Assembly: GCA_000708835.1 (NCBI GenBank)
Contig: DF236973.1
Coordinates: 1 to 64,000 of the forward strand
Direction of reading: 5' to 3'
From: Klebsormidium nitens
Lineage: Eukaryota > Streptophyta > Klebsormidiophyceae > Klebsormidiales > Klebsormidiaceae
Length of the DNA stretch: 64,000 nt
Shown: one piece after another, positions 13,701 through 25,098 of the stretch
How the letters are laid out: every line of letters begins with the position of its first letter
Numbering within the stretch: the first letter of the stretch is position 1
Notes under the pieces: generated by a model
Seen by the model: the letters and a program-made list of their open reading frames with translations, nothing else
What the model was told of the DNA's origin: nothing
Databases searched by the model: none
Program-made: the position numbers and the translations under genes

Positions 13701-15963
13701 TAGTAGGGACGACGCTGAACTTCTGTAACACAGTCTTATAGAATCATAAGAGGTCACAAGCTGGGGGCCGCAGTAGACCCCTTGATTAAGCTCCTCGAAC
13801 GAACTTGCGAGCTCCCAGATACCTTCTGTAATTCTGCCTCTCAAAAAGTTTGAGGTCAGATACGAGCACTACGACAACTTATTCCCTCACCTGAACCTTC
13901 GTGACTTCAGCAGCATCCACCACCTGCAACAGGTCCGGCGGCGTCTCTTTCGCTTTCGGGGGGGTCACTTCCTTGACTGGCGCCTTGGGGGTGATGGGGA
14001 AAGCGAGCCCCCTAGGCAGTCCCGGGGCGACTGTTTGGAAAGGACCCCCCTGGAACAGTTCGTGGAGCCACGTGCCGTCAACTGCCCCCTTGGGAAGGGG
14101 TCGAAGCACCCCCCCGTCAACAGCGTTAGAAAGATCGAACCCCCCCGGAAGAAAAGGGTGGTTGCGGGTGCTGCCGCGCACAAAGTCCTCTGGCAGACCA
14201 GGGCGGCGCAGGAGGGAGGAGGAGCTGACTGCGTCAACGGAGGGGTCTTCCAGGGGGACCTGAAGGAGTGGGATTGGAACCCCTGTTACGATCCAGATAC
14301 TTCCGTGGATCGGCAAAACTAATGTTACAAAGGCCAGGGGAATCGAGTGAGAAACGGGAAAGGAAAAGAAATGGAAGCCAGTAGAGCATGGGCTTCAGAC
14401 TGGTGTACAAGGCAATCAGCAGAAGTGACGATTGCATGTGCAAGCAAATGTTGTCGTTTTTATTAATTGTCACCTAGATCAGGCTGCTTGAAGAGGTAGT
14501 CGAGTTGAGAAGGTATTGGAGTCGATCTTAAAAATGTGGTTTGAAACCAACTGTACTGCCCAAGAAACACCTCACGGTTCGACTTCGAATCAATTACTGG
14601 AATAGTGGTTGAGAAGGAATTGCGTGAAGGACTGGACATGAGGGCCTGGGGCGAATTATAGAGCTCCTGAGTTTGTGACCAGTTCGACTACTAAGGGAAG
14701 CACGAAGGAAACCAAACGAGTGGGAGATCACATCCCGGCTGTAATTGACTCCATGGCGCCGATGAAGGCTTCTGGAAGCGATCGCACACTCCCCAGATCT
14801 GAGACTCCCACCAGTGCCACCGCTGAGCCCAACACAAGTAAGTAGGAAGATTGTTGCTCCTTCAACCTCGCACCAGTGAGCTTTTTCGCACCGACAGGCC
14901 ACATCAAAAGTCCACTCCCCCACCTCACGAAATGCTAAATCTTCATCGCCAATCTCCAACACCCTATCGTCTTCCGTTCCCTGAGCTGTCTGCCGAGGCC
15001 CCCCCCACACCGGTTCAAGCGCAGTGGTGGGGGTAGTGGGCCCCAGTAACGCCATGCTGCCCCGCCAGTCGACCTCCCAATGTGCTCCCTCCCCCGATGC
15101 ATCGTTGCTCAATGCCACCAACAGCGCCTCTTCCTCCACTCGCTTGCACAGGGCCTCCACACTTGGTTCTGGCAACAGGGGCTCCTGGGGGAAACCACGG
15201 GGCCTTGTTTGGACGTCAGATTGACTTGGTGTGAGATTGATACTCATCTGGCAGTTCTGCATGGGCGTTGAAGTTTTCAAAAGATCGACTCATTTCGGGA
15301 CACGACAGAAGTACATCTACAGTAGCATGGGCTGGCGATGATAGCGCCTTGTACATGTTGGAGATCAGAACATCCATCTACTGAGACGATGTATTGACGA
15401 CAATACGATGGTGGTGGGCAAAGAATACGAATTCAGAGGAATGAAAGTAAGCGGAGAGTAAGAGTAGCGGAAAGTGTGGTGGCGCATGAGTAGCTAAGCC
15501 AATGATACAGAAGGAACGGCGACAGAGGAGACGACACAGAATGAGTAGGATTGGTGAGAAGGAGTGGTGGTGGTGGCGATCATAAGAAAGGCCTTCAAGA
15601 TGGTGTTAGAAAGGCTCACAGGAATCCATGGCAGGAGAGGCGACTCTGCATTTGGGCGTGCCACGGGCGGTAGCCCATGCACCACCAGGTTTCCGCTGTA
15701 CCCCCCCAGGGACAGCTCAAAAGGAAGCCGGCCGCCTGCACTCGGTGGGAGGTAGATTTCAGGCGGCGGGAGAAAGGTATCAAGTGCAAAAATCAACTTA
15801 AGGGGAAACTTTGAATCTTCAGCAGGGGGCTAAGAGAAGAGGGCGCCGCAACTATTCGCCTCAGGCGGTGGGAGAAAATTTGGGTGCAGCAAGCAACTTC
15901 AACCGGAGAGTGTGAATCTTCAGCAATGAAGAGTAGGTAAGGGAGCACTGCACCTGTCTCCAT
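1713..15963 (-). CDS. SKI2-type DExH RNA helicase, Ski complex
   Basis: ATP-dependent RNA helicase of the cytoplasmic Ski complex, which feeds mRNA 3'-5' into the exosome. Exons on the minus strand: 15963-15954, 15735-15620, 15256-14924, 14259-13891, 13393-13276, 12675-12524, 11883-11776, 11448-11347, 11016-10816, 10107-9929, 9281-9133, 8859-8483, 7742-7578, 7190-7083, 6693-6544, 6176-6058, 5603-5453, 5166-4774, 4479-4344, 3912-3698, 3103-2865, 2404-2278, 1934-1713. They join in one frame of 1412 codons plus stop, close to plant SKI2 length. Motifs: Walker A AHTSAGKT (exon 8, about residue 418), DEVH and LLSATVPN (exon 10, about 507 on), [16 protein letters not shown] (exon 13), [12 protein letters not shown] (exon 14, about 817). 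The C-terminal helical DSHCT region ends FAASLYVTG. Exon 12 opens with a Gly-rich, low-complexity insert (about residues 615-665) at the place where SKI2 proteins carry their arch insertion. The 10-nt first exon (ATGGAGACAG, then gtgcag) is the weakest call; it gives the fitting start METGGRLPF. Exons 2-23 are well supported by phase and homology. Confidence 0.93.
3456..3505 (-). repeat. Copy of SKI2 exon 20 tail and donor in intron 20
   Basis: The last part of exon 20 (about 3698-3735 on the minus strand, coding QQMPDFEQR) has a diverged copy about 240 bases downstream in the intron. The copy can be read as QQMCDFEQP and is followed at once by a GT (gtgatc), the position of the true donor gtgagc. 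A fainter middle copy may lie near 3578-3615. Unlike the other junction copies in this gene, this one concerns a donor rather than an acceptor. Confidence 0.6.
6228..6293. repeat. Short tandem repeat in SKI2 intron 15
   Basis: Three imperfect units of about 22-27 bp, each containing TTCTGTAG followed by a CACA/CCACA-like tail. It sits just upstream, in the sense of transcription, of the exon 16 acceptor. Confidence 0.5.
7851..8210 (-). repeat. Three copies of SKI2 exon 13 acceptor and head in intron 12
   Basis: The first 36 bases of exon 13 (peptide [12 protein letters not shown]) and its AG acceptor are repeated three times in the upstream intron, at about 7851-7893, 8020-8061 and 8168-8210. 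Spacings from the true exon are about 146, 167 and 149 bp. All copies keep the AG. The nearest copy encodes the identical 12-residue peptide with three synonymous changes. The farthest differs by one synonymous change and one I-to-F change; the middle copy has three amino-acid changes. All three leave the homology right after GGCATC/GGCTTC, so they share a breakpoint that differs from the true exon. Confidence 0.9.
9332..9622. repeat. Tandem duplication, unit about 145 bp, SKI2 intron 10
   Basis: Two head-to-tail units, 9332-9476 and 9477-9622, share blocks such as GTTTGTGGTTTGAAAGG and CCTAAGATGGGTGCT in the same order and end in GAGAGCATC. No exon sequence is included. Divergence is moderate, so this is not an assembly echo. 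Confidence 0.85.
10225..10530 (-). repeat. Copies of SKI2 exon 10 acceptor and DEVH-coding head in intron 9
   Basis: Exon 10 begins [13 protein letters not shown] at 10107. The upstream intron holds three decaying copies of this head, near 10226-10268, 10370-10402 and 10491-10530. They lie about 155, 132 and 127 bp apart. The first is clear: an AG acceptor followed by [13 protein letters not shown], still carrying the DEVH helicase motif. The second keeps GTGCACCTCGTCGA on the plus strand and its surroundings. The third is recognisable only by TTCACG..TTGCACCT spacing. Confidence 0.8.
11968..12025 (-). repeat. Copy of SKI2 exon 7 acceptor and head in intron 6
   Basis: The start of exon 7 (VWAVMDRI, exon from 11883) and about 30 bases of flanking intron are repeated 108 bp upstream in transcription. 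The copy keeps the cag acceptor and encodes VRAAMDCV. Shared flanks include a GCGGGT(T/C)A block, so the duplicated unit contains both exon and intron sequence. Confidence 0.75.
15758..15936. repeat. Tandem duplication, unit about 102 bp, SKI2 intron 1
   Basis: Two imperfect units start TCAGGCGGCGGGAGAAA (15759) and TCAGGCGGTGGGAGAAA (15861), and both end in GAATCTTCAGCA. They lie between the proposed first exon and exon 2 of SKI2. Confidence 0.7.
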
Positions 15964-17325
15964 GGCCCCTGGGTGCGGGTGTGGTGTTGGTCAATCAATG
16001 CAGGAAAGCAGCATTGCGTCAGCAAGTGGCACTGCGATGGTGCAGGAGACAGTTGAGTCTGCCGCTCCTCATTTTGTGGGGGCTCTGATGAGGGGATCCT
16101 ACGCCTGTTTGCGGAATTTACACAGCTCAGCTGCTCACGACATGCTGAAGAGCTAGTCAGAAGCCTTGCATGGTTTTGCAATCTGCTGATCAACTTCCTG
16201 CAGGTGTGGCAAAATCTGGGGGACTTGACACCGCGCGCGCCAACGCGTTTAAAACCGTCTTTGACCCTAAGTAAGAAGTTCGAGTTGCGGCCGCGCCCGC
16301 CGCATGTTCGGACTCACCGTCCATCGCGCTAAGGGCGGCCGCGAGAGCTCATAGGATGACGTCGCAGTTCCCGGAGTGAATGCTACTTGACGCCGCACGC
16401 GTCGATGGTCAGTCCCATCATCTCTGATGACCGTCGATTATGGAGAAGGAGTCAGGACCACCTTAAGACCGTACATTTCAATATGTTGACATATCTTCGT
16501 ACGGTTCAGCCGGGCAGATTGCAGCTTTGACACAGGACAAGCTCCTTGAAATACGACATATGTATACAGCCCACAACGGCTGTGTCAATGCTCCGTGAAG
16601 TTGAGCGCGTCGGAGACTACCCCGATTGCGTTCCCCCTGCCCTAGTTGCCCAACATGTGTATCATCGACGGATCACAATCAGACAAATCTCGCATCGACG
16701 GCCAGAGAAGACAGGAACTGATGGCATGTGCATTAAATGTCAGTGTGCACAGTGCTCTGACTGCTTTCACGTGACCCGCGTGCCCATTGGAACAACCGTC
16801 GTGGAAACATGGCCGGAACGGCCAGGGGGGATGGATCTGAATTCTGCACCGGGACGATGGCGGCACCTCATGAATGCAGCCAGCTCCAGTTCCAGGCATG
16901 TACCAAGCTGTCCAAACCACATAAAGCCCAGGCTCTTCATGGTGGACTCTGACAAGCCCAAGAAGTGGTGCTGATGCTGCTGCTGGATTCGCATTTGTAG
17001 GGCACCTTGCCAGGTTCAGTTTACCTTCAAACTTCGCTCTATTGCATTGGTGGCAGGTGCTTTAGAGAGCCCCAAATGTGCATGTACTAGCCCTGCTGTG
17101 GATCCATATGCCTCTGGAGTTTGTAGCTCCTTCGCTGAGGACCCTTTTGATGCTCCTGTTGATATCCCACATTGATATCTTTCGAGTGAGCTCACTTCTC
17201 ATCATTCAGGAAACAAACCTCTTTGGCTAAGTGGGAGAAGAGTCTGATTTGGAGCTGCTTGGCATATCTCAGCTCTAGGACGCTGGTTTCTGCGCTGTGC
17301 GCTGACCTCAGCTCGCACGCGCACC
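15964..17325. promoter_or_regulatory. Divergent intergenic region between SKI2 and SULTR
   Basis: 1.36 kb separating the start codons of two divergent genes, so it must carry both promoters and both 5' UTRs. I find no gene in it. Candidate sites are a palindromic G-box core TCACGTGA at 16767-16774 and a TGACGTC element at 16357-16363, both typical plant bZIP targets. There is no convincing TATA box at a fixed distance from either start. The assignment rests on position and motif matches only. Confidence 0.45.
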
Positions 17326-20300
17326 ATGGCGCCCAACTCCGAACCACAGGGCGTTCCCTTGGGGAACTACAAGGAGTCGCCGAATGCTGGCCTCGATGAT
17401 CCCCTGATCCTCAAGGTTGGCTACCCGCCAAAGAGGACGTTCAAGGAGGAGGTCACAGAATTTGTGGAGCAGGTCCACCCCCTGAAGAAGTACCAGAAGA
17501 AGGGACGAAGGTTGTCGCAGCAGGACAAGCTCAAGCTGGCGGCATTCTATGTCGCGCCCTGGCTGGAGTGGGTCACGTCGTACAAGCTGGAGTATCTGCG
17601 TGGGGATATCGTCGGCGGACTCACGATTGCAGTGATGGCTGTGCCCCAGGTGCGTGTGTAATGCTGGCACATAGTAAAAGCTGCGCGTATTCTAGTGCAC
17701 CAGATTCTTTGCAATCACGACTTGGCTTGTCTTCTAAAGTTTCTACTTGGGAATTTGGAGCTGGCCACTCGTCTCGGATTCCATGAGTTGCTCAGAGCTT
17801 GATGTAGATTGATGTGCAGTGATCTCAGAGCAAGGGCTAGATGTAACTTACTAGCTTACACTTCTCGCTACTACTCGTTGTTGTGCTTGTGCTTGTGCTT
17901 GTGCTCAAGCCCCTTTTGGCAGAGCACAGTTCATGACTCAAGGCATCTGAACCTGACCCCTTTCTGCCACGCTTAAAAGCATGCCCTTGGATTCGCTTTC
18001 TGCACACATAAGTAGTGAGACCTTGTTTCTGTCTACTGCAGGATCTAGCCTATGCTGCACTGGCGAAGTTGCCGCCCGTCAACGGACTCTGTAAGTGCTT
18101 TGCATCTCTACTCACATCAGCATTCACAAGCTTTGTACCTTGTACCTCTAACGCCTTGCAGTCTCGGGTTTCTTACATCTTATTTGAAACTCAAGAATTT
18201 CAAAACAGCACCTTCAATGGGCGCCTGGTCAATTATGATAAGCAAAGAGGTCTTGAGTCACATCATTACTATCCCCCCTATGGGACCTCAAAGGTCAACC
18301 AAGTACCGCGCCTGGAGCTTCAGTTCAGGAGGGACCTTTCTGCACTTGGCTTCTCTTATGACCTCTTCATCAAGAAGGGGGCCTGCTGTCTAAACATAAA
18401 CCTTCTGAACTTCCCTCTCAGACAGTTGAGGTTCATTCAAAAGATCACCTGGAATTCTAGCTGTGGTGTACTTGTGAATCTGGTCTGTAAGTCATCCTGG
18501 TCGTTTTTTTGTGGGTACAATTGCCGACACGCATCCAGCCTTTCCCAACCCCCAGCACCAGTGCATCATGCACCCCACACCCCAACTCTTCCCCCCTTCC
18601 TGGAGTTGCTAAACTAAACTGTTTTCCCCCCTCTTGCAGACACCAGTGTGTACCCCCCCCTCATCTACGCATGGTTTGGCAGTTCCCGCCACATTGCGGT
18701 GGGGCCTGTGGCTGTGGTGTCTCTCCTAGTGGGGAGTCTTCTGCCCAAGAGGATCGATCCCAAGGCCTTCCCCACTCAGTACCTGGAACTGAGCTTCCTT
18801 AACACATTCTTCGTCGGGATCATCCAAACAGCCCTGGGCTTTCTCCAGTAAGTGTTTTGCTTGTTGGAACAAGTGGCTTAGTAGAGAGCACATGTCAAAA
18901 TGTTGGTCGTGGTGATGGAAAGGGACTGCTGAGGGGTCCTGAACAAGATTGCTGTGGAAATTGTTCCTTTCAAGTGAGAACTTGAATTTATCTGCATGTG
19001 TTTCTGATAGCACTTCGTGCGGCTAATCACCACAGTTCGTTAGAAGGTTTTCTCGGAACATCTCGACTAAAAGTCAGAGCTTGCTTTTCCCAAATTCCTG
19101 CCTAGTGAGACACTTCTTTCTGCTCCAGATAGGTCATTCAATTTTCTGGATAAGGCCACTGGTTTTCCAACTTTTGAGAGCCTGCCTTTGAAACCCTGCC
19201 TATTGAGACACGCGTTGTCTACCCCAGATAGGGCACTCATGCCGCTGAGACGGGTCACTGATTTTCCACTTTTCCAGGCAGGTATTTCGATACCTTCAAA
19301 GTTTTCAGTCACAGTGCATCCTCCTTGCTTCAAGGGTTTCTAGTTCACTGGCAGAACTTAGCGAATACTGGCTTCGAATCTCCCTCTCTTTGACGGACGT
19401 ACCTTCCTCGTCGTCGAACATTTCTCCTCGTTGAACTTGTCACCATAGCTTTCAACTCTCAGATGCCTTCGGTTCACTCACTAAACTTCCTTACTAATGC
19501 ATCTCTCAGGCTGGGTTTCGTCATCGAGTTCCTGAGCCACTCTACGATCGTCGGTTTCATGGCGGGCGCAGCAGTGACGATCGGAATGTCGCAGCTGAAG
19601 AACTGGTTCGGCTACGTCACGTTTACCAACAAGACCAACATCCAGTCCGTGATTGGCTCTATCGCGGATCACCCGGAGCAGTTCAACTGGCAGACCTTCT
19701 GCATCGGCCTCACCTTTTTGGTCCTCATCCTGTTCTTCAAGCAAGTGGTACGGAGTCTGCTTTCGCCTGCTTTTTCCCTTTCGATTTCATCTTTAAATTC
19801 GGCTTGCCTTACATTCAACGTCACATCATTTGTCAGACGTTGGTACTTGTCCGACTGCTGTGTGGATGTTTGTAGTCCGGATGGTGAAGCTCTTCTCTGT
19901 GGGTTTGATCCCATTCAATTCCCCCAAAAGAACCCTCTGCTAAAGCGAACAAAATGTCGGTCCTTTGGAAGCTTTTTCTTTTCAAAAAGGGACAACTTCT
20001 CTTGGGTATCCAGGTCCTATCATACATGCCTGCAAAAGCGTCATACACCAACAGGCCATTTTCCTCGCTGGCCTGGTTTCGCACCTTGATATCGTCGTTT
20101 GAATACCCTTCCATTACGTATGACACTTTGGATCCGTTCTTGCAGGGTACCCGGTTCCGCCCCCTCTGGTGGATCTCCCCATTGGGCCCTCTGGTTTCTG
20201 TCATCGCATCGATCCTGTTTGTCTACCTCACGCGTGTGGACAAGGACGGCGTACGCATTGTGAGTGTTTGCCCCTATGCTAGATTGACATATTCCCAGGT

Positions 20301-23300
20301 CTGGCACCTTCAAGTAGTTCCTCGAAGATGTTTAGTATGCAGGTTCGTTGATATTGCAGGAACGATGCGAAAGTAGTGTGCCAAAATTAGCCTGCCAATC
20401 TGGCTTAAGATTCTGAAGAGCAAAGTTTTTGGCAGCATGGTGAAGCTGAGTAGAGTCGTCACTTGCCCAATGAACGTGTTGTCGGTTTGATTGCATTTAC
20501 ATACGCTTCGCTGTTCAGCTCGGCGGATCGTAGTGTGACAAGCGACAATTCCATGCTCTTTTTGTGGCTGACTTTTGGATCAACCGGACTCCTGCGAAAG
20601 GGTAAAAAACAAAAGTAGATAAAAACAGGTCTCTTCTTTCAAAGATACAACGCTTCTACTAATCATCATGCACCCACCCTGACCAAAGCACTTTTCCGGA
20701 CACCCGCAAATGGTATCGTTTCAAACGCTTTCAGGTCAAGAAGGTTCCGACGGGCATGCCTCCCTCGTCCGTCCACCGGCTTCACTTCGGCGACACAAGC
20801 AAGGTTTTCGCTGACGCCCTCATCTGCGCATTTATCGCCCTCACGGAGGCCATCTCGATCGGCACCACTTTTGCCACCAAGAACGGCTACCACATCAACG
20901 GGAACCAGGAGGTGAGTCGATCTCATCGCCGCCCTTTCGTCTGGCGTGTATTTTTGTCTGTTCATAGCAGCTGCGGCTCAGGTGTTCATCAATAACTTGT
21001 TCAAACCACACGAATCATTGTAATCTGAGGTTTTACCATTAACTTCGCATCGTGTCTGGACTTGGTCCGGACCGAATGGCTCGGTTTCCTGTAAGCGAAT
21101 ATCTTGTGCGCGGCTATCTTGTGCCTTTCCTGCTTCGGAGTTGTCTGCTGGCAAATGTTCGTTCCTTTATGTTTCTTGACTGAGTCCCTCTCCGTGCAGG
21201 GGTAAACGACAACCTTCTCCTTAAAAATTCTAGGTTGCGACCTACGTCTATCTGACCGAGTCGCTCCTGCTTGCAGATGTTCGCTTTCGGCCTCAGCAAT
21301 CTCGTCGCCTCCATAACCTCCGGCTACGTTGCAACAGGTATGTCGACCCGGCTCTTACATATTTCCACGTTCGTTCGCAATTTGATGACAACTCTGGGAC
21401 CACCGCTCTGGATATTCCAATATGCGCAGTTGGTTCTACCACCCACTTGGTGCTCAGTAGCTGCGCAGATGGCACCTAGGCTTCCCGCCAATTGCCTTCT
21501 TATCCATTAGTCCGAGATAACTCTTCTCCGCTGAAAAGGTCGAGTGCTTTCTTTTGTTTTCCTTCCATCGTTTTGGTCTTTCCTATCCCTGAGGGTGTAC
21601 TGTTTCTCATACGACCAGTCCCGGCTGGAAAGCTACTGGATGCAATGTGTCAAGATATACTTTATAGCTCCCTGAAATAGCAGTAATATATTTCACCCTA
21701 GAAAAGCTGTTTATACCGACGCCTAGCCCCCTACTTGCAGGCTCCTTCTCGCGGTCCTCGGTGAACAACTACTGCGGCTCCAACACGCAGCTGACCGGTG
21801 TCATCATGCCCGCGTTCATTATCCTGGTCATCCTGTGCATTACGCCCTCCTTCTACTACCTGCCTCAGGTCAGCTGCAGTCAAGCACTTGCACCATTTGG
21901 CCGCCAATCGCAAGTTCACAATAGACAAGTCAAAGTCCTGTTGTCAAAGTCCTGTACATTGCACCGCATGCAAACACATGCACGAGCTGGGGATGAAGCG
22001 TTCCAAGCGTTTCGTAAGATTCTGGACAGGAAATTCTACCGCACTGCAAACGGTTGGTTTCTGGCCTCCACTTTCACCGATGTTGCGTTCCATCCAACAT
22101 ACCCGGCTGCAAGATACTGTTCTGCATGATGCTCTCGTCATCGTTGACTCCCTTTTGGTCACTTTCCTCCGCTTGCTTGGGTCGTCCATGCATTACATCT
22201 GCGGCACGGTTGGGACATTTGGCATGATTCGGACCCTCTGCATCCTTCGACGAATCTTTGATGAATTTTGGACTTAGCCGGAGGCGAGCAGCCATACATT
22301 TGAGCGCGGGAGGCTCTAACCAGATTCATAGGTCTTAATTGATATATCGTCTGACTAAGCGCCCCGGGGGACGAGTAGGGTTGGGTCGGGAGTTGAGGTG
22401 GGTACGGGTGTGTAGAGAATGTAGTTGTTGGTTTAGATTTCTTAGGCCCCCGAGCACTAACTTAGTCAACAGTGTTTCTCTCAACATGAAACCGAGAAGT
22501 AAGTACAAGAAATTCTACGACAGCGGTTCTTACACTGCTTCATACTCGCCACGTGGCAGCTTCTCAACCCTGACGCTTTGCCTGCAGTGCGTCCTGTCCG
22601 TGATCATCATCAGCGCCCTGTTTGGGCTCTTCGACTACAAGGCGGCGTGGCTCATTTGGAAGACGGACAAGCTCGACTTCTGCTGCCTGCTGGGCGCCTT
22701 CTTCGGTGTCGTCTTCAAGTCGGTCGAGATCGGCATCCTCATCGCCGTCGCCATCTCCGTGGCCAAGCTCATCTTCCAAGTCACTCGGCCCCACACAGGT
22801 AAGCTCTTTTCAGCTTATCTCAAACTCTTTCTCCCTGTTGCTACTCAACAAAAGTCCACGATATTCAGGAAGGTTGTCTTGACATCTTGAGAGTGAGGTA
22901 GGGATCAATGGAACTCTCCCACGGCCACCGTCTGCCGGTCCACGCTGCAGAATTTAAGGCTCACCTTCCTTGCTGTTCGGCTTTTGCGTCCGTGCCGTTC
23001 AGTCTTCGCGTCCGTTCTCGTTCCCATATTCTGACGCTAGTTCACAACCCCTCCTCACCCCCCCGGTCATCGCTCCTCGTGCAGCCATCCTGGGGCGCAT
23101 TCCTGGGACCACGATCTACCGGTCCACAGTACAGTACCCCGAGGCGTCTGCTCCGAGCGGCATCCTCATCTGGCGTATCGACGCGCCCATTTATTTTGCC
23201 AACGCGCGCTACCTCAAGTCGCAAGCTCTGCGCCTTGTAGACAATCAGACCGCCGATGAGGAGGAGGCCGGCTTAAAGTCGAACCGCCTGCAGTTCTTTG

Positions 23301-23874
23301 TCATGGACTTGGGCCCCGTTCTGAACGTCGACGTTTCGGCGGCGCTGATCCTGGGGGAGCTCCACCGGGATTTGCTCAAGCGGGGGGTGCGGGTGAGTGG
23401 GCTTCGACCCCCTGGAATCATGCCTAGGATTCCGTGTTGCCTGAACGTGCATTAAGTAACACAATGTAAGAGGCAGGCTGAACAATAAACAAGTCGATAC
23501 AATGCTTTTTAATTCATATTGCTGAATGTTTGAAAACGTTCCATATCGGTTCAGGAGGTAGTCAAAACGGTTGGGCAGAGCTTTCCGAGGGCGTGTGCAT
23601 TCTAACAATGCCTGCAAGTCGTTAAGATGCGTAGACTCAGCCCGCCCCTTTTGTCAGGCCGTAAAACGTGCGAGTTCTGGTTGTTGCTAACCCTCGTGTT
23701 CCTCCCTCGCAGTTGGTGCTCTCCAACCCGAACACGAGCACACTGTACCGTTTGGACGGGACGGGCGTCCTAGACGCGGTGGGCCGGGACTGGGTCTTTG
23801 TCCGGACGCACGAGGCGGTCAAGGTTTGCCAGGCCCTGGTCGATAGCAACGGTGATACACGGCATGCGCAGTAA
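17326..23874 (+). CDS. SULTR/SLC26-type sulfate transporter with STAS domain
   Basis: Membrane sulfate:proton symporter family. Exons: 17326-17649, 18042-18090, 18640-18847, 19510-19747, 20146-20259, 20735-20911, 21277-21337, 21741-21868, 22588-22798, 23085-23392, 23713-23874. They join without a break to 659 aa, the usual length. Residues 1-108 form the cytosolic N-terminus and enter the membrane part at LRGDIVGGLTIAVMAVPQ. Family signatures follow: the VYPPLIYAWFGSSRHIAVGP region in exon 3, FLSHSTIVGFMAGAAVTIG in exon 4, ALTEAISIG in exon 6, and FGLSNLVASITSGYVATGSF across exons 6-8. The STAS domain fills exons 10-11 (about 504-659). At the STAS position usually read as D-T-S-G this protein has VDVSA, so the conserved Thr, important in Arabidopsis SULTR1;2, is Val. 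The start is the first ATG, preceded by GCACC. Transport specificity is inferred from the family. Confidence 0.93.
17883..17909. repeat. TGTGCT microsatellite in SULTR intron 1
   Basis: About four perfect copies of a six-base unit (GTGCTT) lie in the first intron. No function is apparent. Confidence 0.7.
19096..19280. repeat. Tandem duplication, unit about 98 bp, SULTR intron 3
   Basis: Two units start CCTGCCTAGTGAGACAC and CCTGCCTATTGAGACAC, both contain CCAGATAGG(T/G)CA, and both end near TTTTCCA(A)CTTTT. The duplication is intronic, about 230-410 bp before the exon 4 acceptor. It does not contain exon sequence. Confidence 0.75.
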
Positions 23875-25098
23875 GCGGTAAAGATGTTGGTTGCAATCCC
23901 AGAGTAAAACTTTATTGCGTCGAGACGGGCGCAGGTGCAGTTGTGGGCGGCTTGGGTGCCGCCTTGTAATTCGTAAAAGAGGAAGCGGGACGGATCTCGG
24001 GGAAGCTTCGTTTGGGGGATCCCTCTCGTGAGGTACGATTGAATAGATGTTCGGACGTTGTGTGTCTCATCCTAGTCCGGATTTGCAAATGTGTCTCTAC
24101 GAATTAAGAGTCGTGTAGATGCTACGAACACAACACGGACTGAGCTCCATAGGAGCAAGAAGCAGACGAGATCTGCTTTAGTACGTGATGATTTCAAAAC
24201 AAGCCAAGATTCAGTCTGCCGACCAGCCTGTACATGCTACCTGAACATTGGCAATCCAGTTGAAAAATTTCGAGTTGTTTCTCCTGAATCCTACAGCCAA
24301 AATTGCCGGCCAGTCAGGAACACGCCTGACGATACTTAGCGGCATCATCCTTCTTTTATGGAAATGATCCAAATTACTTTCTAATCACATTTGCAGTTCG
24401 TCTTTCTGCACTCCACGCAAGAAAACTTTTGTCCTTCGCGTGAAGTTGCGCATGCACTGAGCGGCATCATGGCATGGAAATTTAAATCAGGAGGGCATCC
24501 GGTCGATCTTGACATGGTGTTAATATGCATATCAGTAGTCGAGTCATTTAGGTCACAAAAGGGCCGGTGCGTTTATATGGCCCGGCCATGCACACATGTG
24601 CGGCCGGCCCGCGCAATCATGCATATGCAACTTATATCAGGCCACATTTAATTAAGAACACGTGCTAGTGCCGGCACATGCACTTCGTACAGATATTAGC
24701 TCAGTGCGCTGCATGAAGCCGTGGCTTCTAGGTTGATATTAATCAACCATCCATGTGAGATCGCTCATTCCGACAGCACATAACTTGAAGCTGACCGCGC
24801 GGCATAAGCTCGCAATGGCTGGCCCGGGCCCAAGCAACGAAGCTACAAAGTTGCTCTGGTCGAGCCGGCCGGACCTCAGCATGCCGCGCTTGGTTGAAGT
24901 GGTGCAGCAACAATCTGGATTCATCAGCTTAGCGCGATGTGGCGGGCTCAAAATAGGAATGGTCTGACTAAGAGCGATGGGTCGGCATGCGGTCGACCGG
25001 GCTTGACCTTTGTACCTGCGGCTTGCAACTAACCTCTTGAACCATGCCGGGCTTTTTGAGGGATACTTCTGTCGACAGTTTTAAGTCCTGCTTCTCCG
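23875..25098. other. Convergent spacer between SULTR and the glycosyltransferase
   Basis: Contains the 3' ends of two convergent genes and no gene that I can support. Palindromic segments occur between 24570 and 24745: a G+C-rich near-palindrome around 24580-24611 with TGCACA/TGTGC arms, GTGCCGGCAC, and GGTTGAT..ATCAACC. These could form hairpins but match no terminator class I can name. Confidence 0.5.

Noticed and set aside
15494-15796. Continuous frame that could extend SKI2 upstream of exon 2
   Set aside because: It has no ATG (the first codon is TTG). A GTGCAG|GC acceptor at 15735 and a 10-nt first exon at 15963 give a better N-terminus.
18015-18617. 200-codon plus-strand frame
   Set aside because: It starts before SULTR exon 2 and reads through the exon's GTAAGT donor into the intron; only 18042-18090 of it fits the transporter.
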